Origin: an uncultured Clostridium sp. | GTDB taxonomy: Bacteria > Bacillota > Clostridia > Clostridiales > Clostridiaceae | DNA length: 64,000 bases | NCBI GenBank assembly: GCA_937927335.1 | Contig: CALBDU010000091.1 | Span: 9,327 to 73,326, forward strand | Direction: 5' to 3' | Part shown: positions 14,344 to 22,846 of the stretch, in pieces | How positions within the stretch are numbered: the first letter of the stretch is position 1 | Layout of the letters: each line of letters starts with the position of its first letter | Notes under the pieces: model-generated | Database searches by the model: none | The model's input: only the letters and a program-made list of their open reading frames with translations | Told to the model about the DNA's origin: nothing | Position numbers and translations under genes: made by a program

Positions 14344-16512
14344 TTAATATTCATCTCTGTCCACCAGTACCTGCCTGGGCTTTGAACCATCTTTCCCAGA
14401 TATTATATTTTTATCCTCCAGCTGCTCAATTATCCTGGCAGCTCTGTTGTAGCCTATTCTAAGTCTTCTTTGCAAAAGAGAGGTGGAAGCCTGACCTGCG
14501 TCTACCACAATGCGGATAGCTTCCTCAAGAAGCTCGTCTTCGTCACCTTCCTCGTTTGAATTCACTTTATCCAGGTGGTCAATAAGCTCTTCCTTATATA
14601 CAGGGTCACCCATTTGGCTTTTAATGAAATCCACAACCCTTTCCACTTCATTTTCAGATATAAAGGCTCCCTGGATTCTTATAGGCTTACCTTCACCTAC
14701 AGGATAAAACAGCATATCTCCTTTTCCAAGAAGCTTTTCTGCACCAGCCATGTCAAGAATGGTTCTAGAGTCAATCTGGCTTGATACAGAGAAGGAAATT
14801 CTGGAAGGTATATTTGCCTTGATGACACCGGTTATAACGTCTACAGATGGCCTCTGAGTGGCTATAACAAGATGCATGCCAGCTGCTCTGGCCATTTGGG
14901 CCAAACGCCCTATGTAATCTTCTATGTCGTTTGGACAAACCATCATCAGATCTGCCAGCTCATCTATAATTATTACTATGAAGGGTAGCTTGTCTTCAAT
15001 TTTTCCTGCTTCAAAAAGTTCATTATAGCCTTCAATATTTCTTACCCCGTTGTCTGCAAACAGCTTGTATCTTCTTGTCATTTCATTTACAGCCCAGTTT
15101 AGAGCTCCAGCAGCCTTTTTAGGATCTGTAACTACCGGTATGAGCAGATGCGGTATACCATTATACACATTCAGTTCTACCACCTTAGGGTCTATCATAA
15201 GAAGTCTTACCCTGTCAGGTGAATACTTGTATAGAAGGCTTATAATAAGGGTGTTTATACATACACTTTTTCCAGAGCCTGTAGCTCCTGCAATAAGGAG
15301 ATGAGGCATTTTGGAAAGGTCTGATGCCACACAGTTTCCTCCAATATCCTTGCCGAGACAGAAAGCAAGATTTTTATTAGAGTTTACAAATTCCTCTGAT
15401 TCTATAACCTCTCTTAAAAAAACAGCTGACAATTCACTATTTGGAACTTCAATGCCTATGGCTGATTTTCCGGGAATTGGTGCTTCTATCCTCACTCCGG
15501 AAGCAGCAAGAGCTAATGCAATATCATCAGATAGATTAACTATTTTGCTTACCTTTACACCAGGGCTTGGCTGAAGTTCAAATCTGGTTACAGAAGGTCC
15601 TTTGCTTACCTGAATTACCTTAGCATCAACACCAAAGCTTGACAGTGTTTCCTCCAGTTTGCCCGCATTATTAAGAAGCTCCTTCTTATCTTCCTTATTT
15701 AGCTGTGACTGAGTATTTTGTTTCAGCAGATCAACTGCAGGAAAATTATATACAGTATCAGGTTTAACACTGTTCTTCTTAATTTCGTTATCCAGTTCTT
15801 CATTGATAGCGTTGTCCATTGAAGCTTCTTCAGTAATCTCTGCAGGTGCTTCATTTGACTTCATAAAATTCATTATTTTTATCCTTTGGTTTATTCCCTT
15901 TACATAGCTTTCTTTTTCACCTTCGCCTGTGAGCTGGATTTCGGGAGGATTCTGAGCCTTTATCTGTTTTGGCTCCCTTACAAACCTTGACTTGAAGAAA
16001 AGCATAATATCATAAAGTGTGATTTTAAATATTAGGATAAAGGAAATAAAATAGAAACCTGTAAAAAGTATATAGCTTCCTATAACTCCAAGGAGCTTGT
16101 AAAGGGGTACATCAATTATAAAACTAATTATACCTCCGTGAAACACATTTTGGGCTTCATAAAGCATGGATACACCAGTTTTAATACTGTCGTCAGCATA
16201 GTATGTACCCATTTGAAGCATTTGTACAAGGAACAGTGTATTTAATATAAATAATACAATTCCATAAAATTTTTTACTGAAATAAAATTTGTTTTTTCTC
16301 ATAATATAACATGTGCCAATAAATATGAATAAAATTGGAAAAACATAAGCTCCAAGACCCATAACTGCAATTAGAAGCTTTTTGATGAATTTTCCAAGGA
16401 TACCTGAAGAGGAGGAAGAGAAAACACTTATTAAAATAAGCAGACCCAAGGTAATTAGTACAATACCCTTAATCTCGCCCTTCAGCTGGTTATTCTGAGC
16501 TTTTTTAGCCAT
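14344..16512 (-). CDS. ftsK: DNA translocase FtsK/SpoIIIE
   Basis: This motor pumps double-stranded DNA through a closing septum, at cell division or into the forespore. The 722-residue protein has four N-terminal membrane helices (about 15-175), a short linker, a RecA-like motor with Walker A GATGSGKS near 395 and Walker B-type IIIDELADLMM, and a C-terminal winged-helix gamma domain (ASTSLLQRRLRIGYNRAARIIEQLE) that reads polar DNA motifs. The linker is short compared with E. coli FtsK. Its position directly after tepA repeats the Bacillus tepA-spoIIIE arrangement, so a SpoIIIE role in sporulation is likely, but a second translocase elsewhere cannot be excluded. Confidence 0.94.
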   Translation of the reverse strand: MAKKAQNNQLKGEIKGIVLITLGLLILISVFSSSSSGILGKFIKKLLIAVMGLGAYVFPILFIFIGTCYIMRKNKFYFSKKFYGIVLFILNTLFLVQMLQMGTYYADDSIKTGVSMLYEAQNVFHGGIISFIIDVPLYKLLGVIGSYILFTGFYFISFILIFKITLYDIMLFFKSRFVREPKQIKAQNPPEIQLTGEGEKESYVKGINQRIKIMNFMKSNEAPAEITEEASMDNAINEELDNEIKKNSVKPDTVYNFPAVDLLKQNTQSQLNKEDKKELLNNAGKLEETLSSFGVDAKVIQVSKGPSVTRFELQPSPGVKVSKIVNLSDDIALALAASGVRIEAPIPGKSAIGIEVPNSELSAVFLREVIESEEFVNSNKNLAFCLGKDIGGNCVASDLSKMPHLLIAGATGSGKSVCINTLIISLLYKYSPDRVRLLMIDPKVVELNVYNGIPHLLIPVVTDPKKAAGALNWAVNEMTRRYKLFADNGVRNIEGYNELFEAGKIEDKLPFIVIIIDELADLMMVCPNDIEDYIGRLAQMARAAGMHLVIATQRPSVDVITGVIKANIPSRISFSVSSQIDSRTILDMAGAEKLLGKGDMLFYPVGEGKPIRIQGAFISENEVERVVDFIKSQMGDPVYKEELIDHLDKVNSNEEGDEDELLEEAIRIVVDAGQASTSLLQRRLRIGYNRAARIIEQLEDKNIISGKDGSKPRQVLVDRDEY

Positions 16513-16569
16513 TAAGCAATCACCTCTAGATTTTATATTCTACGTATTTTCAAAATTTCCTTTAGTTTT

Positions 16570-16598
16570 TAAACAAAATCCATAGGAAGTCCTATGGA
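16570..16598 (-). terminator. Hairpin terminator at the tepA stop
   Basis: TCCATAGG and CCTATGGA form an 8-bp stem (16579-16598) that contains the tepA TAG stop. It is followed by TTTTGTTT on the minus strand. Probably partial, since ftsK follows without an obvious strong promoter. Confidence 0.65.
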
Positions 16599-17251
16599 GA
16601 ATCAATCATTTCATTAAGTTTTTTAATAGCATTTGAAATGCCGCCCACCTTGTCGATTAAACCACAGTCCACTGCCTGCTTTCCAATTAAAATTGTTCCC
16701 ATGTCATTTAATAACTCGTCAGTTTGTGCCATCATTTTTTGAAGGCTTTGTCTGTCAATTCTCGAGGTTCTCAATATGAATTCAGTAATCCGCTCCTGCA
16801 TTTTCGAAAAATATTCAAAGGTTTGGGGCACACCTATAACAAGGCCATTCATTCTGATTGGATGAATTATCATAGTGGCAGTTGGAGAAATAAAAGAGTA
16901 GTCGGCAGCTGTTGCCAAGGGAACTCCTATTGAATGCCCGCCGCCTATAACCAGCGATACAGTTGGCTTGCTTAAACTTCTCAGCATTTCTGCTATGGCA
17001 AGTCCTGCTTCAACATCTCCTCCCACAGTATTAAGTATTACAAGTACACCTTCAACCTTTTCATCTGTTTCTATAGTTACCAGCTGAGGGATAACATGTT
17101 CATACTTTGTAGTTTTATTTTGAGGTGATGAAATCACATGGCCTTCTATCTGACCTATAATAGGCAGAATCTGAATCCTGTCCCGGCTTGGGAAATTGCT
17201 TACGCCCAGTTCCTTTACATTGTTTAATTCCTTATTTACATTTTCATCCAT
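16592..17251 (-). CDS. tepA: ClpP-family serine protease TepA
   Basis: TepA (B. subtilis YmfB) is a ClpP-fold serine peptidase linked to protein export and to degradation of small acid-soluble spore proteins at germination. The 219-residue protein keeps the ClpP/crotonase core. The nucleophile region GGGHSIGVPLA gives Ser107, ATMIIHPIRMNG gives His130, and an Asp lies near the C-terminus (LIDKVGG). The N-terminal 30 residues are extra compared with ClpP, and no signal peptide is seen. It lies between dapG and ftsK, matching the Bacillus dapG...tepA-spoIIIE cluster. The start at 17251 has AGGAGGGG upstream. Confidence 0.9.
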   Translation of the reverse strand: MDENVNKELNNVKELGVSNFPSRDRIQILPIIGQIEGHVISSPQNKTTKYEHVIPQLVTIETDEKVEGVLVILNTVGGDVEAGLAIAEMLRSLSKPTVSLVIGGGHSIGVPLATAADYSFISPTATMIIHPIRMNGLVIGVPQTFEYFSKMQERITEFILRTSRIDRQSLQKMMAQTDELLNDMGTILIGKQAVDCGLIDKVGGISNAIKKLNEMIDSP

Positions 17252-17314
17252 AGCTTCCCCTCCTAATACAATGATATTTTGTGTAATAAAAGAAGAAGCT
17301 ATTCATATTACATT

Positions 17315-18517
17315 TTAATTTTCAAGACTAAATTCCCTGTGAAGTGCAAGTATTGCTTTTTCTGCATCGCTGCTAAGCACCAGACACCATATGGTAGTAT
17401 GTGAGTCTGCAGTCTGAAGCACCTCAATGTGGTTCGAATCCAGAGAGTGCATTATTTTTGCCATTACGCCTGGAATTCCTCTCATTCTGCTGCCTATAAC
17501 GGATATCTTGCTGCAATTCTCAATTTTTGAATATTTCATATTGAGCTTTTTCATTACATCATCAAAAAGTCCTACATCCTTTTGGTCTATGGTAAATACT
17601 TTTTCCATAGGGAAAATATTTATTAAATCGATACTTATTTTGTTTTCTGCAATTTCATCCAGAAGATTTTTATAATTTGGATTATCCTTGTTTTCCAAGG
17701 CACCTATTTTAACCTGCACACGGTCATTAAGGTGGGTTATTCCTATAATTAAATCCTCAGGGTCATGGGTGCCAAAGCTGTTTATTATTGTGCCTTTGCA
17801 GTCGCTCAAGGTATTTTTGATTATTAGGGGTATATTAGCTTTCATAGCAATTTCAACTGCCCTTGGATGTATTACCTTGGCACCCTGGTCTGCAAACTGG
17901 AATACTTCATTGTAGCTTATTTCCTCTATAAGGGATGCTTCTGAAACAATTCTTGGATCTGCAGTCATGATACCATCCACATCAGTATATATCTCAACAC
18001 CTTCTGCATTCAAGGCGGCGCCTAGCAGTGCAGCAGTAACATCACTTCCACCCCTGCCTAAAGTAGTTACAAAACCGCTTTCGCTGATACCCTGAAAGCC
18101 TGCAATTACAGGTATTTTATTTTCCTTCAGGAGGCTTAATATCCTGTCTGGCTTCAATTTAATGATAGAAGCATTATTATAATTATTATCGGTTATTATT
18201 CCTGCCTGACCTCCGGTTAAAGGTACTGCGGAGATATTCTGCTCCTTAAGTTCATCACACATTTTTACAGTGCTTATTATTTCACCGCAGCTCATAAGCA
18301 GGTCTACTGCCATTGGATTTGTATTTTTAAAATCCTTGCTAATCAAGGATAAGAGAGTATCAGTAGCATAGGGTTGTCCTTTTCTTCCCATTGCAGAAAC
18401 TACTACAACAACTGAGTAACCCGCAGTCCTGGCGGTTAATATTTTATCTACTGCCATAGCCCTGGTTTCTGATGTGGAAACAGAGGTTCCTCCGAATTTT
18501 TGCACTAATATTTTCAT
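17315..18517 (-). CDS. dapG: Aspartate kinase (DapG type)
   Basis: Aspartokinase phosphorylates aspartate, the first step to lysine, threonine, methionine, diaminopimelate and dipicolinate. The 400-residue protein begins with the kinase motif KFGGTSVS and contains GRGGSDVTAALL and YTDVDGIMTADPR. Two C-terminal ACT domains (from about 265 on) bind regulatory amino acids. By neighbourhood it corresponds to B. subtilis DapG (aspartokinase I, diaminopimelate-sensitive); the effector cannot be read from sequence. It follows ymxH by 18 nt with GGAGG. In Bacillus the same cluster also holds spoVFA/B, asd and dapA, which are absent here. Confidence 0.93.
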   Translation of the reverse strand: MKILVQKFGGTSVSTSETRAMAVDKILTARTAGYSVVVVVSAMGRKGQPYATDTLLSLISKDFKNTNPMAVDLLMSCGEIISTVKMCDELKEQNISAVPLTGGQAGIITDNNYNNASIIKLKPDRILSLLKENKIPVIAGFQGISESGFVTTLGRGGSDVTAALLGAALNAEGVEIYTDVDGIMTADPRIVSEASLIEEISYNEVFQFADQGAKVIHPRAVEIAMKANIPLIIKNTLSDCKGTIINSFGTHDPEDLIIGITHLNDRVQVKIGALENKDNPNYKNLLDEIAENKISIDLINIFPMEKVFTIDQKDVGLFDDVMKKLNMKYSKIENCSKISVIGSRMRGIPGVMAKIMHSLDSNHIEVLQTADSHTTIWCLVLSSDAEKAILALHREFSLEN

Positions 18518-18535
18518 ACTATACCTCCCAATAAT

Positions 18536-18808
18536 CTATTTTATTCTGTTTAAACTGCCTTCTTCCGCATCTATAATTATTGTTTTTGAGCCTATTTTTT
18601 TTACACAATCCCATGGAACTTCAATAAATTCAGATTTGGAGAATAAGCCAAGTCTGGCCTTTGGATCGCATAGCACCAGCAGCTTCAAATTTCCATTCTC
18701 ATCGATGATTATATCATTATTTCCTAAACAATTAAACTTTTCCCCGTCATTTATATTAATTATCTCATACTTTTCCAAATCATTATAGTATTTTATATTA
18801 TCCTTCAT
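18536..18808 (-). CDS. ymxH: YlmC/YmxH family PRC-barrel protein
   Basis: A 90-residue protein of the YlmC/YmxH sporulation-associated family; its biochemical role is not known. It fits a single PRC-barrel-like beta domain (LEKYEIININDGEKF, DIIIDENGNLKLLVL, FIEVPWDCVKKIGSKTIIID). I take the ATG at 18808, which has GGAGG 5 nt upstream; an open frame to 18820 would include that site. It lies between the M16 peptidase and dapG, the same place as ymxH in Bacillus. Confidence 0.85.
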   Translation of the reverse strand: MKDNIKYYNDLEKYEIININDGEKFNCLGNNDIIIDENGNLKLLVLCDPKARLGLFSKSEFIEVPWDCVKKIGSKTIIIDAEEGSLNRIK

Positions 18809-18821
18809 AAATACCTCCAAA

Positions 18822-18860
18822 TAAAAAATAATAAGTAAATATCTCAGATACTTACTTATT
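18822..18860 (-). terminator. Intrinsic terminator of the rpsO-pnp-peptidase unit
   Basis: AATAAGTAA and TTACTTATT arms extend with GATA/TATC to a stem of about 13 bp with a TGA loop, followed by ATTTTTTATTT on the minus strand. Confidence 0.75.
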
Positions 18861-18887
18861 ATAAATATGACTTGAAAAATTTTTTTA

Positions 18888-20153
18888 TTACAAATCCTTT
18901 TGGATAATCTCCCTGAACCTGTCTATATTAGCACTGTCACCAACATAAGCTGAATTCTGTATACCATGGGTAAAGGTTTTATTGAATACATTGGTTATTC
19001 TATTTTGATCAATGTTGTCAATTTTTCTTATAATATCCTCTGGAGTATTAATCCTGTTTAATAAAAGCACTGACTTGCCATTATTGAACATTCTGCTGCT
19101 GGTGCTTTCTAAACCTAGTATATAACTTCCCTTTAACTGTTCCTTTGCCTTTAGAAGCTTATTATCTGAAATACCGTGATCAATAAATTTATTGATTTCA
19201 TCCTTGATATGCAGTACAACCTGCTCTGCGTATCTGGGATTCAAGCTTGTGTATATTGATACTACTCCTGTGTTGTTAAAAGCTGCAATATATGAATAAA
19301 TGGAATAGCACATACCCTTTTCTTCTCTGATTTTCTGGAAAAGCAAGGAGGAAGCCCCACCTCCAAAAACATTACTTAAAAGCAGAAGGGTATAAAGATC
19401 TTCATCACCGGTTTGAATTCCAGGTATGCCAAGGCTTATATGAAGCTGTTCAATATTTTTTCTTTTGTAAAGATGCTCCTTTAGCTGCTTTGGAGCTGAA
19501 TAACAGGTAAGCTTTTTATTTGTGCTCTTCCAGCTGCCAAAATATTTATATACCAGCTTTTCAACTGATGCTTCATCAAGTTTTCCGGCAATGGATATTA
19601 CAGAATTCTCAGGAATATACCGGGAGCAAACGTATTTTATTATCTGAGCCCTATTGAAGGAGTTTACAGTTGTCTCGGTTCCAAGTATGGGAAGTGAGAT
19701 GGAATCCTGCCCCCAGATCGCCTTGCTGTGAAGGTCAGCTAGAACATCCTCTGGAGAATCTTCACTCATATTTATTTCTTCAATTACTACTCCCTTTTCT
19801 TTTTCAATATCTTCAGTGGAAAAATTGCTGTTAAAGAGCATGTCAGATAATATGTCCAATGAAAGCTCCATATATGAATCCAGGGCTTTTATGTAAAAAC
19901 AGGTTGCTTCCTTTCCTGTAAATGCATTAATCTGACCACCAACATCTTCTATGGCTTCTACAATATCAAGGGCAGTCCTTCTGCTGGTGCCTTTAAACAA
20001 CATATGCTCAATGAAATGTGAAATGCCGTTATTGGATTCATCTTCATTTCTAGAGCCGTTTTCTACCCATAATCCTACACTAATTGAATTAACATAATCG
20101 ATTTTCTCATAAACAACTCTAAGTCCATTATCCAGTTTAAATATTTTATACAT
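18888..20153 (-). CDS. ymxG: M16-family zinc metallopeptidase (YmxG/MlpA-like)
   Basis: The protein (421 residues) is an insulinase/mitochondrial-processing-peptidase type enzyme. It has the inverted zinc motif HFIEH (His46, Glu49, His50), followed about 75 residues later by the third ligand region EEINMSEDSPED. The two homologous halves of the M16B fold are visible, the second opening near residue 215. B. subtilis MlpA/YmxG lies in the same spot after pnp; its natural substrate is unsettled. I choose the ATG at 20153, where GAGG sits 5 nt upstream, over an upstream GTG at 20159 that overlaps the ribosome binding site. Confidence 0.9.
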   Translation of the reverse strand: MYKIFKLDNGLRVVYEKIDYVNSISVGLWVENGSRNEDESNNGISHFIEHMLFKGTSRRTALDIVEAIEDVGGQINAFTGKEATCFYIKALDSYMELSLDILSDMLFNSNFSTEDIEKEKGVVIEEINMSEDSPEDVLADLHSKAIWGQDSISLPILGTETTVNSFNRAQIIKYVCSRYIPENSVISIAGKLDEASVEKLVYKYFGSWKSTNKKLTCYSAPKQLKEHLYKRKNIEQLHISLGIPGIQTGDEDLYTLLLLSNVFGGGASSLLFQKIREEKGMCYSIYSYIAAFNNTGVVSIYTSLNPRYAEQVVLHIKDEINKFIDHGISDNKLLKAKEQLKGSYILGLESTSSRMFNNGKSVLLLNRINTPEDIIRKIDNIDQNRITNVFNKTFTHGIQNSAYVGDSANIDRFREIIQKDL

Positions 20154-20177
20154 AAGCACCTCAAGTTTATTATAATA

Positions 20178-20203
20178 GAAAAATAAAAAGGCAAAAATGC
20201 CCT
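20178..20203 (-). terminator. Hairpin between pnp and the M16 peptidase gene
   Basis: GGGCA and TGCCT around TTTT form a short stem, followed by TTTTATTTTTC on the minus strand. It begins about 8 nt after the pnp stop and may be only partly effective, because the peptidase gene has no clear promoter. Confidence 0.65.
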
Positions 20204-20210
20204 TCTATTT

Positions 20211-22334
20211 TTACTGTTCTTCTTTTTCCTCTTTTGCTTCTTTTTCCTCTGAATCCTTTAAGGCATCCTTCCTTGAAAGGTTAATTCTTCCCTGGTTATC
20301 AATTTCAGTAACCTTAACCAGGATTTCATCTCCAACGGAAACTATATCTTCAACTTTATTTACTCTTGCAAAATCAAGCTTGGAGATATGTACTAACCCC
20401 TCTTTTCCAGGAAGAATTTCAACGAAGGCTCCAAAAGTGGTTATTTTAGTTACTTTACCAAGGTAAATTTCTCCTGCCTTAACTTCACGTGTTAAATCGT
20501 CTATTATCTTCAGTGCTCTTTTTGCACCAAGGCTGTCATCTGACATTATGAATATCTTTCCATCATCTTTTATGTCTATTTTAACGCCTGTTTCAGCTAT
20601 TATCTTATTAATAACCTTACCGCCAGGTCCTATAACATCTCTTATTTTATCTGGGTCAATGGTCATAGTATATGCCTTTGGAGCATATTTTGAAATATCA
20701 GGTCTTGCAGCAGGAATACATTCATTTATTTTTCTTATAATGAATAATCTTGCTGTTCTGGCATCCTCTAATGCTTTTTTTATGCAGGCATTTGAGAGCC
20801 CGTGGATTTTTGTGTCAAATTGTATTGCAGTAATACCTACTTCTGTTCCTGCAACTTTAAAGTCCATATCACCAAAGAAGTCCTCAATTCCTTGAATATC
20901 TGTGATAACTTCTTCTCTTTCAAGGTCGTCACTGGTGATAAGTCCCATAGCTATTCCTGCAGCAGGCCTTTTTATTGGAACGCCTGCATCCAGCAGTGCC
21001 AGAGTACTTCCGCAGACACTTGCCTGGGAGGTAGATCCGTTTGAACTCAATACTTCAGATACTAGTCTTATAGTGTATGGGAATTCTTCCTCAGAAGGAA
21101 TAAGTGGTTCCAATGCTTTTTCAGCTAGTGCGCCATGACCTATTTCTCTTCTTCCTGGTCCTCTTAAAGGTTTTACTTCACCTGTGCTGTAACCAGGGAA
21201 ATTATAGTGGTGCATATATCTTTTAAATTCTTCCACACCAAGGCCATCCAGTATCTGTACATCTCCTAAAGCACCTAAAGTAGCCACAGTCATTACCTGA
21301 GTAAGTCCTCTTGTAAACAATCCTGTACCATGGGTTCTTGGAAGTATTGAAACCTCGCAGCTTATTGGCCTGATTTCATCAAATCTTCTTCCGTCTGGTC
21401 TTCTATGCTCATTAAGCAGCATGTTTCTTACAATTTTTTTCTGCATGTTGTACATTACATCAGCTATATCTGCAGTTTTATCTGCATACTTTTCTCCAAA
21501 CTCTTCTTTAACTTTTGAAGAAATTTCTGCAACAGCAGCATTTCTTACTTCCCTGTCGGTTATATACATTGCTTCTTTAAGCATTTCAAAGGCAAAGTTC
21601 TTAATATCACTTTCCAGAGCTTCATCAACCTTATAAAGCACTGGAACCATTTTTTCTTTTCCGAATTTAGCCATAGCTTCTTCCTGGAATGCAACAATTT
21701 TTTTACATTCCTCAAAACCAAAAAGTATACCTTCATACATTATATCTTCAGGTATTTCCTGCCCACCTGCTTCCACCATCATTACTCTGTCTTTAGTGGC
21801 ACATACAGTAAGGTTTAAGGTACTTGCTTCCCTTTCCTTTTCCTTTGGGTTTACAATAAAATTTCCATCTACCAACCCTACAGATACAGCTGCTAAAGGA
21901 ATGTCAAAAGGTATGCTTGAAAGGCACAATGCCAATGATGCAGCATTTATTGCAAGAATATCAGGAGCATTGTCCTGCTCAACTGAAAGTACAGTGGTAA
22001 CCACCTGCACGTCATTCCTATATCCTTTTGGAAAAAGTGGCCTTAATGGCCTGTCTATAGCCCTTCCGCTTAATATTGCTTTTTCAGAAGGTCTTCCTTC
22101 TTTCTTTATGAATCCTCCTGGGATTTTACCCACGGAATACAATTTTTCTTCATATTCTATGCTTAAAGGGAAAAAATCTATCCCTTCCCTTGGCTTTTCA
22201 GAAGCATTGGCATTTACCATTACCACTGTTTCGCCATAGCTTACCAGTAAGGCACAGTTAGATAGCTTTCCTATTTTGCCGATATCAACTCTTAAGGGTC
22301 TTCCGGCAATAGTTGTTTCCAGTATGTTACTCAT
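20211..22334 (-). CDS. pnp: Polyribonucleotide nucleotidyltransferase (PNPase)
   Basis: PNPase degrades RNA from the 3' end by phosphorolysis as a trimer. The 707-residue protein has two RNase PH-like domains around an alpha-helical linker, a KH domain (DKIRDVIGPGGKVINKI, about 560-576) and an S1 domain (GEIYLGKVTKITTFGAFVEI). It ends in an acidic Lys/Glu tail. The catalytic region FFGDMDFKVAGTEVGITAIQ is intact. The start at 22334 has AAAGGAGG upstream. The pairing rpsO-pnp is the standard bacterial order; here an rpsO terminator separates them, so pnp probably also has its own weak promoter. Confidence 0.97.
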   Translation of the reverse strand: MSNILETTIAGRPLRVDIGKIGKLSNCALLVSYGETVVMVNANASEKPREGIDFFPLSIEYEEKLYSVGKIPGGFIKKEGRPSEKAILSGRAIDRPLRPLFPKGYRNDVQVVTTVLSVEQDNAPDILAINAASLALCLSSIPFDIPLAAVSVGLVDGNFIVNPKEKEREASTLNLTVCATKDRVMMVEAGGQEIPEDIMYEGILFGFEECKKIVAFQEEAMAKFGKEKMVPVLYKVDEALESDIKNFAFEMLKEAMYITDREVRNAAVAEISSKVKEEFGEKYADKTADIADVMYNMQKKIVRNMLLNEHRRPDGRRFDEIRPISCEVSILPRTHGTGLFTRGLTQVMTVATLGALGDVQILDGLGVEEFKRYMHHYNFPGYSTGEVKPLRGPGRREIGHGALAEKALEPLIPSEEEFPYTIRLVSEVLSSNGSTSQASVCGSTLALLDAGVPIKRPAAGIAMGLITSDDLEREEVITDIQGIEDFFGDMDFKVAGTEVGITAIQFDTKIHGLSNACIKKALEDARTARLFIIRKINECIPAARPDISKYAPKAYTMTIDPDKIRDVIGPGGKVINKIIAETGVKIDIKDDGKIFIMSDDSLGAKRALKIIDDLTREVKAGEIYLGKVTKITTFGAFVEILPGKEGLVHISKLDFARVNKVEDIVSVGDEILVKVTEIDNQGRINLSRKDALKDSEEKEAKEEKEEQ

Positions 22335-22388
22335 ACTTTTCCTCCTTTTATATACTCAACAAATTTATTATCAATCTTTATTATAAAT

Positions 22389-22417
22389 ATTATACTAGTT
22401 TATTAAAATAATTTAAA
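22389..22417 (-). promoter_or_regulatory. Possible pnp promoter
   Basis: A perfect -10 TATAAT (22394-22389) lies 17 bp below TTTAAA (22417-22412), a weak -35. The position between the rpsO terminator and pnp supports it. Confidence 0.5.
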
Positions 22418-22428
22418 TTACTTGCAAT

Positions 22429-22457
22429 TTAAAAATAGAGCGGTTATTAGCCGCTCT
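22429..22457 (-). terminator. Intrinsic terminator of rpsO
   Basis: AGAGCGG and CCGCTCT pair around a 7-nt loop, followed by ATTTTTAAATT on the minus strand, just below the rpsO stop. Confidence 0.85.
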
Positions 22458-22460
22458 GAA

Positions 22461-22724
22461 TTACTTTCTAAGACCAAGTTCTGCAATGATATTACGATAT
22501 CTTTCAATATCAGTTTTCATTAAGTAGTTTAAAAGGCCTCTTCTCTTACCAACCATCATTAAAAGACCTCTTCTTGAATGGAAATCCTTTTTATGCATTT
22601 TTAAATGGTCGTTTAAGTGATTGATCCTTTCAGTAAGCAATGCAATCTGAACTTCTGGTGAACCAGTGTCACCTTCGTGTCTTGCATGCTTTTTCATTAA
22701 TTCATCTTTTCTTGCCTTATCCAT
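22461..22724 (-). CDS. rpsO: 30S ribosomal protein S15
   Basis: S15 binds 16S rRNA early in 30S assembly and contacts 23S rRNA in bridge B4. The sequence DTGSPEVQIALLTERINHLNDHLK with SRRGLLMMVGKRRGLLNYL is the typical family pattern. The ATG at 22724 (87 residues) agrees with the family length and has GGAGG 9 nt upstream; the frame is open further up to 22751 but those residues are not family-like. It has a strong promoter and a structured leader. Autoregulation by S15 binding its leader is known in several bacteria. Confidence 0.97.
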   Translation of the reverse strand: MDKARKDELMKKHARHEGDTGSPEVQIALLTERINHLNDHLKMHKKDFHSRRGLLMMVGKRRGLLNYLMKTDIERYRNIIAELGLRK

Positions 22725-22804
22725 TAACATACACCTCCAATTGTAAATCACTCCTATCCCAAGAAAGCCGTCGGCAAATCGGTATTCTTAGAATAAGGCT
22801 CATA
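22725..22804 (-). promoter_or_regulatory. Structured rpsO leader, candidate S15-binding autoregulatory RNA
   Basis: Between the promoter and the start codon the RNA can pair AGCC (22800-22797) with GGCT (22769-22766), enclosing a TATTC/GAATA hairpin and a CCG/CGG pairing. The segment GCCGACGGCTTTCTTGGGATAGG resembles the junctions S15 recognises. The structure was built by eye. Confidence 0.45.
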
Positions 22805-22810
22805 GAAGAT

Positions 22811-22839
22811 ATTATACCAAATAAGTATTTAAATATCAA
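22811..22839 (-). promoter_or_regulatory. rpsO promoter
   Basis: -35 TTGATA (22839-22834), 17-bp spacer, perfect -10 TATAAT (22816-22811), right after the ribF stop. Confidence 0.8.
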
Positions 22840-22846
22840 ATATATT

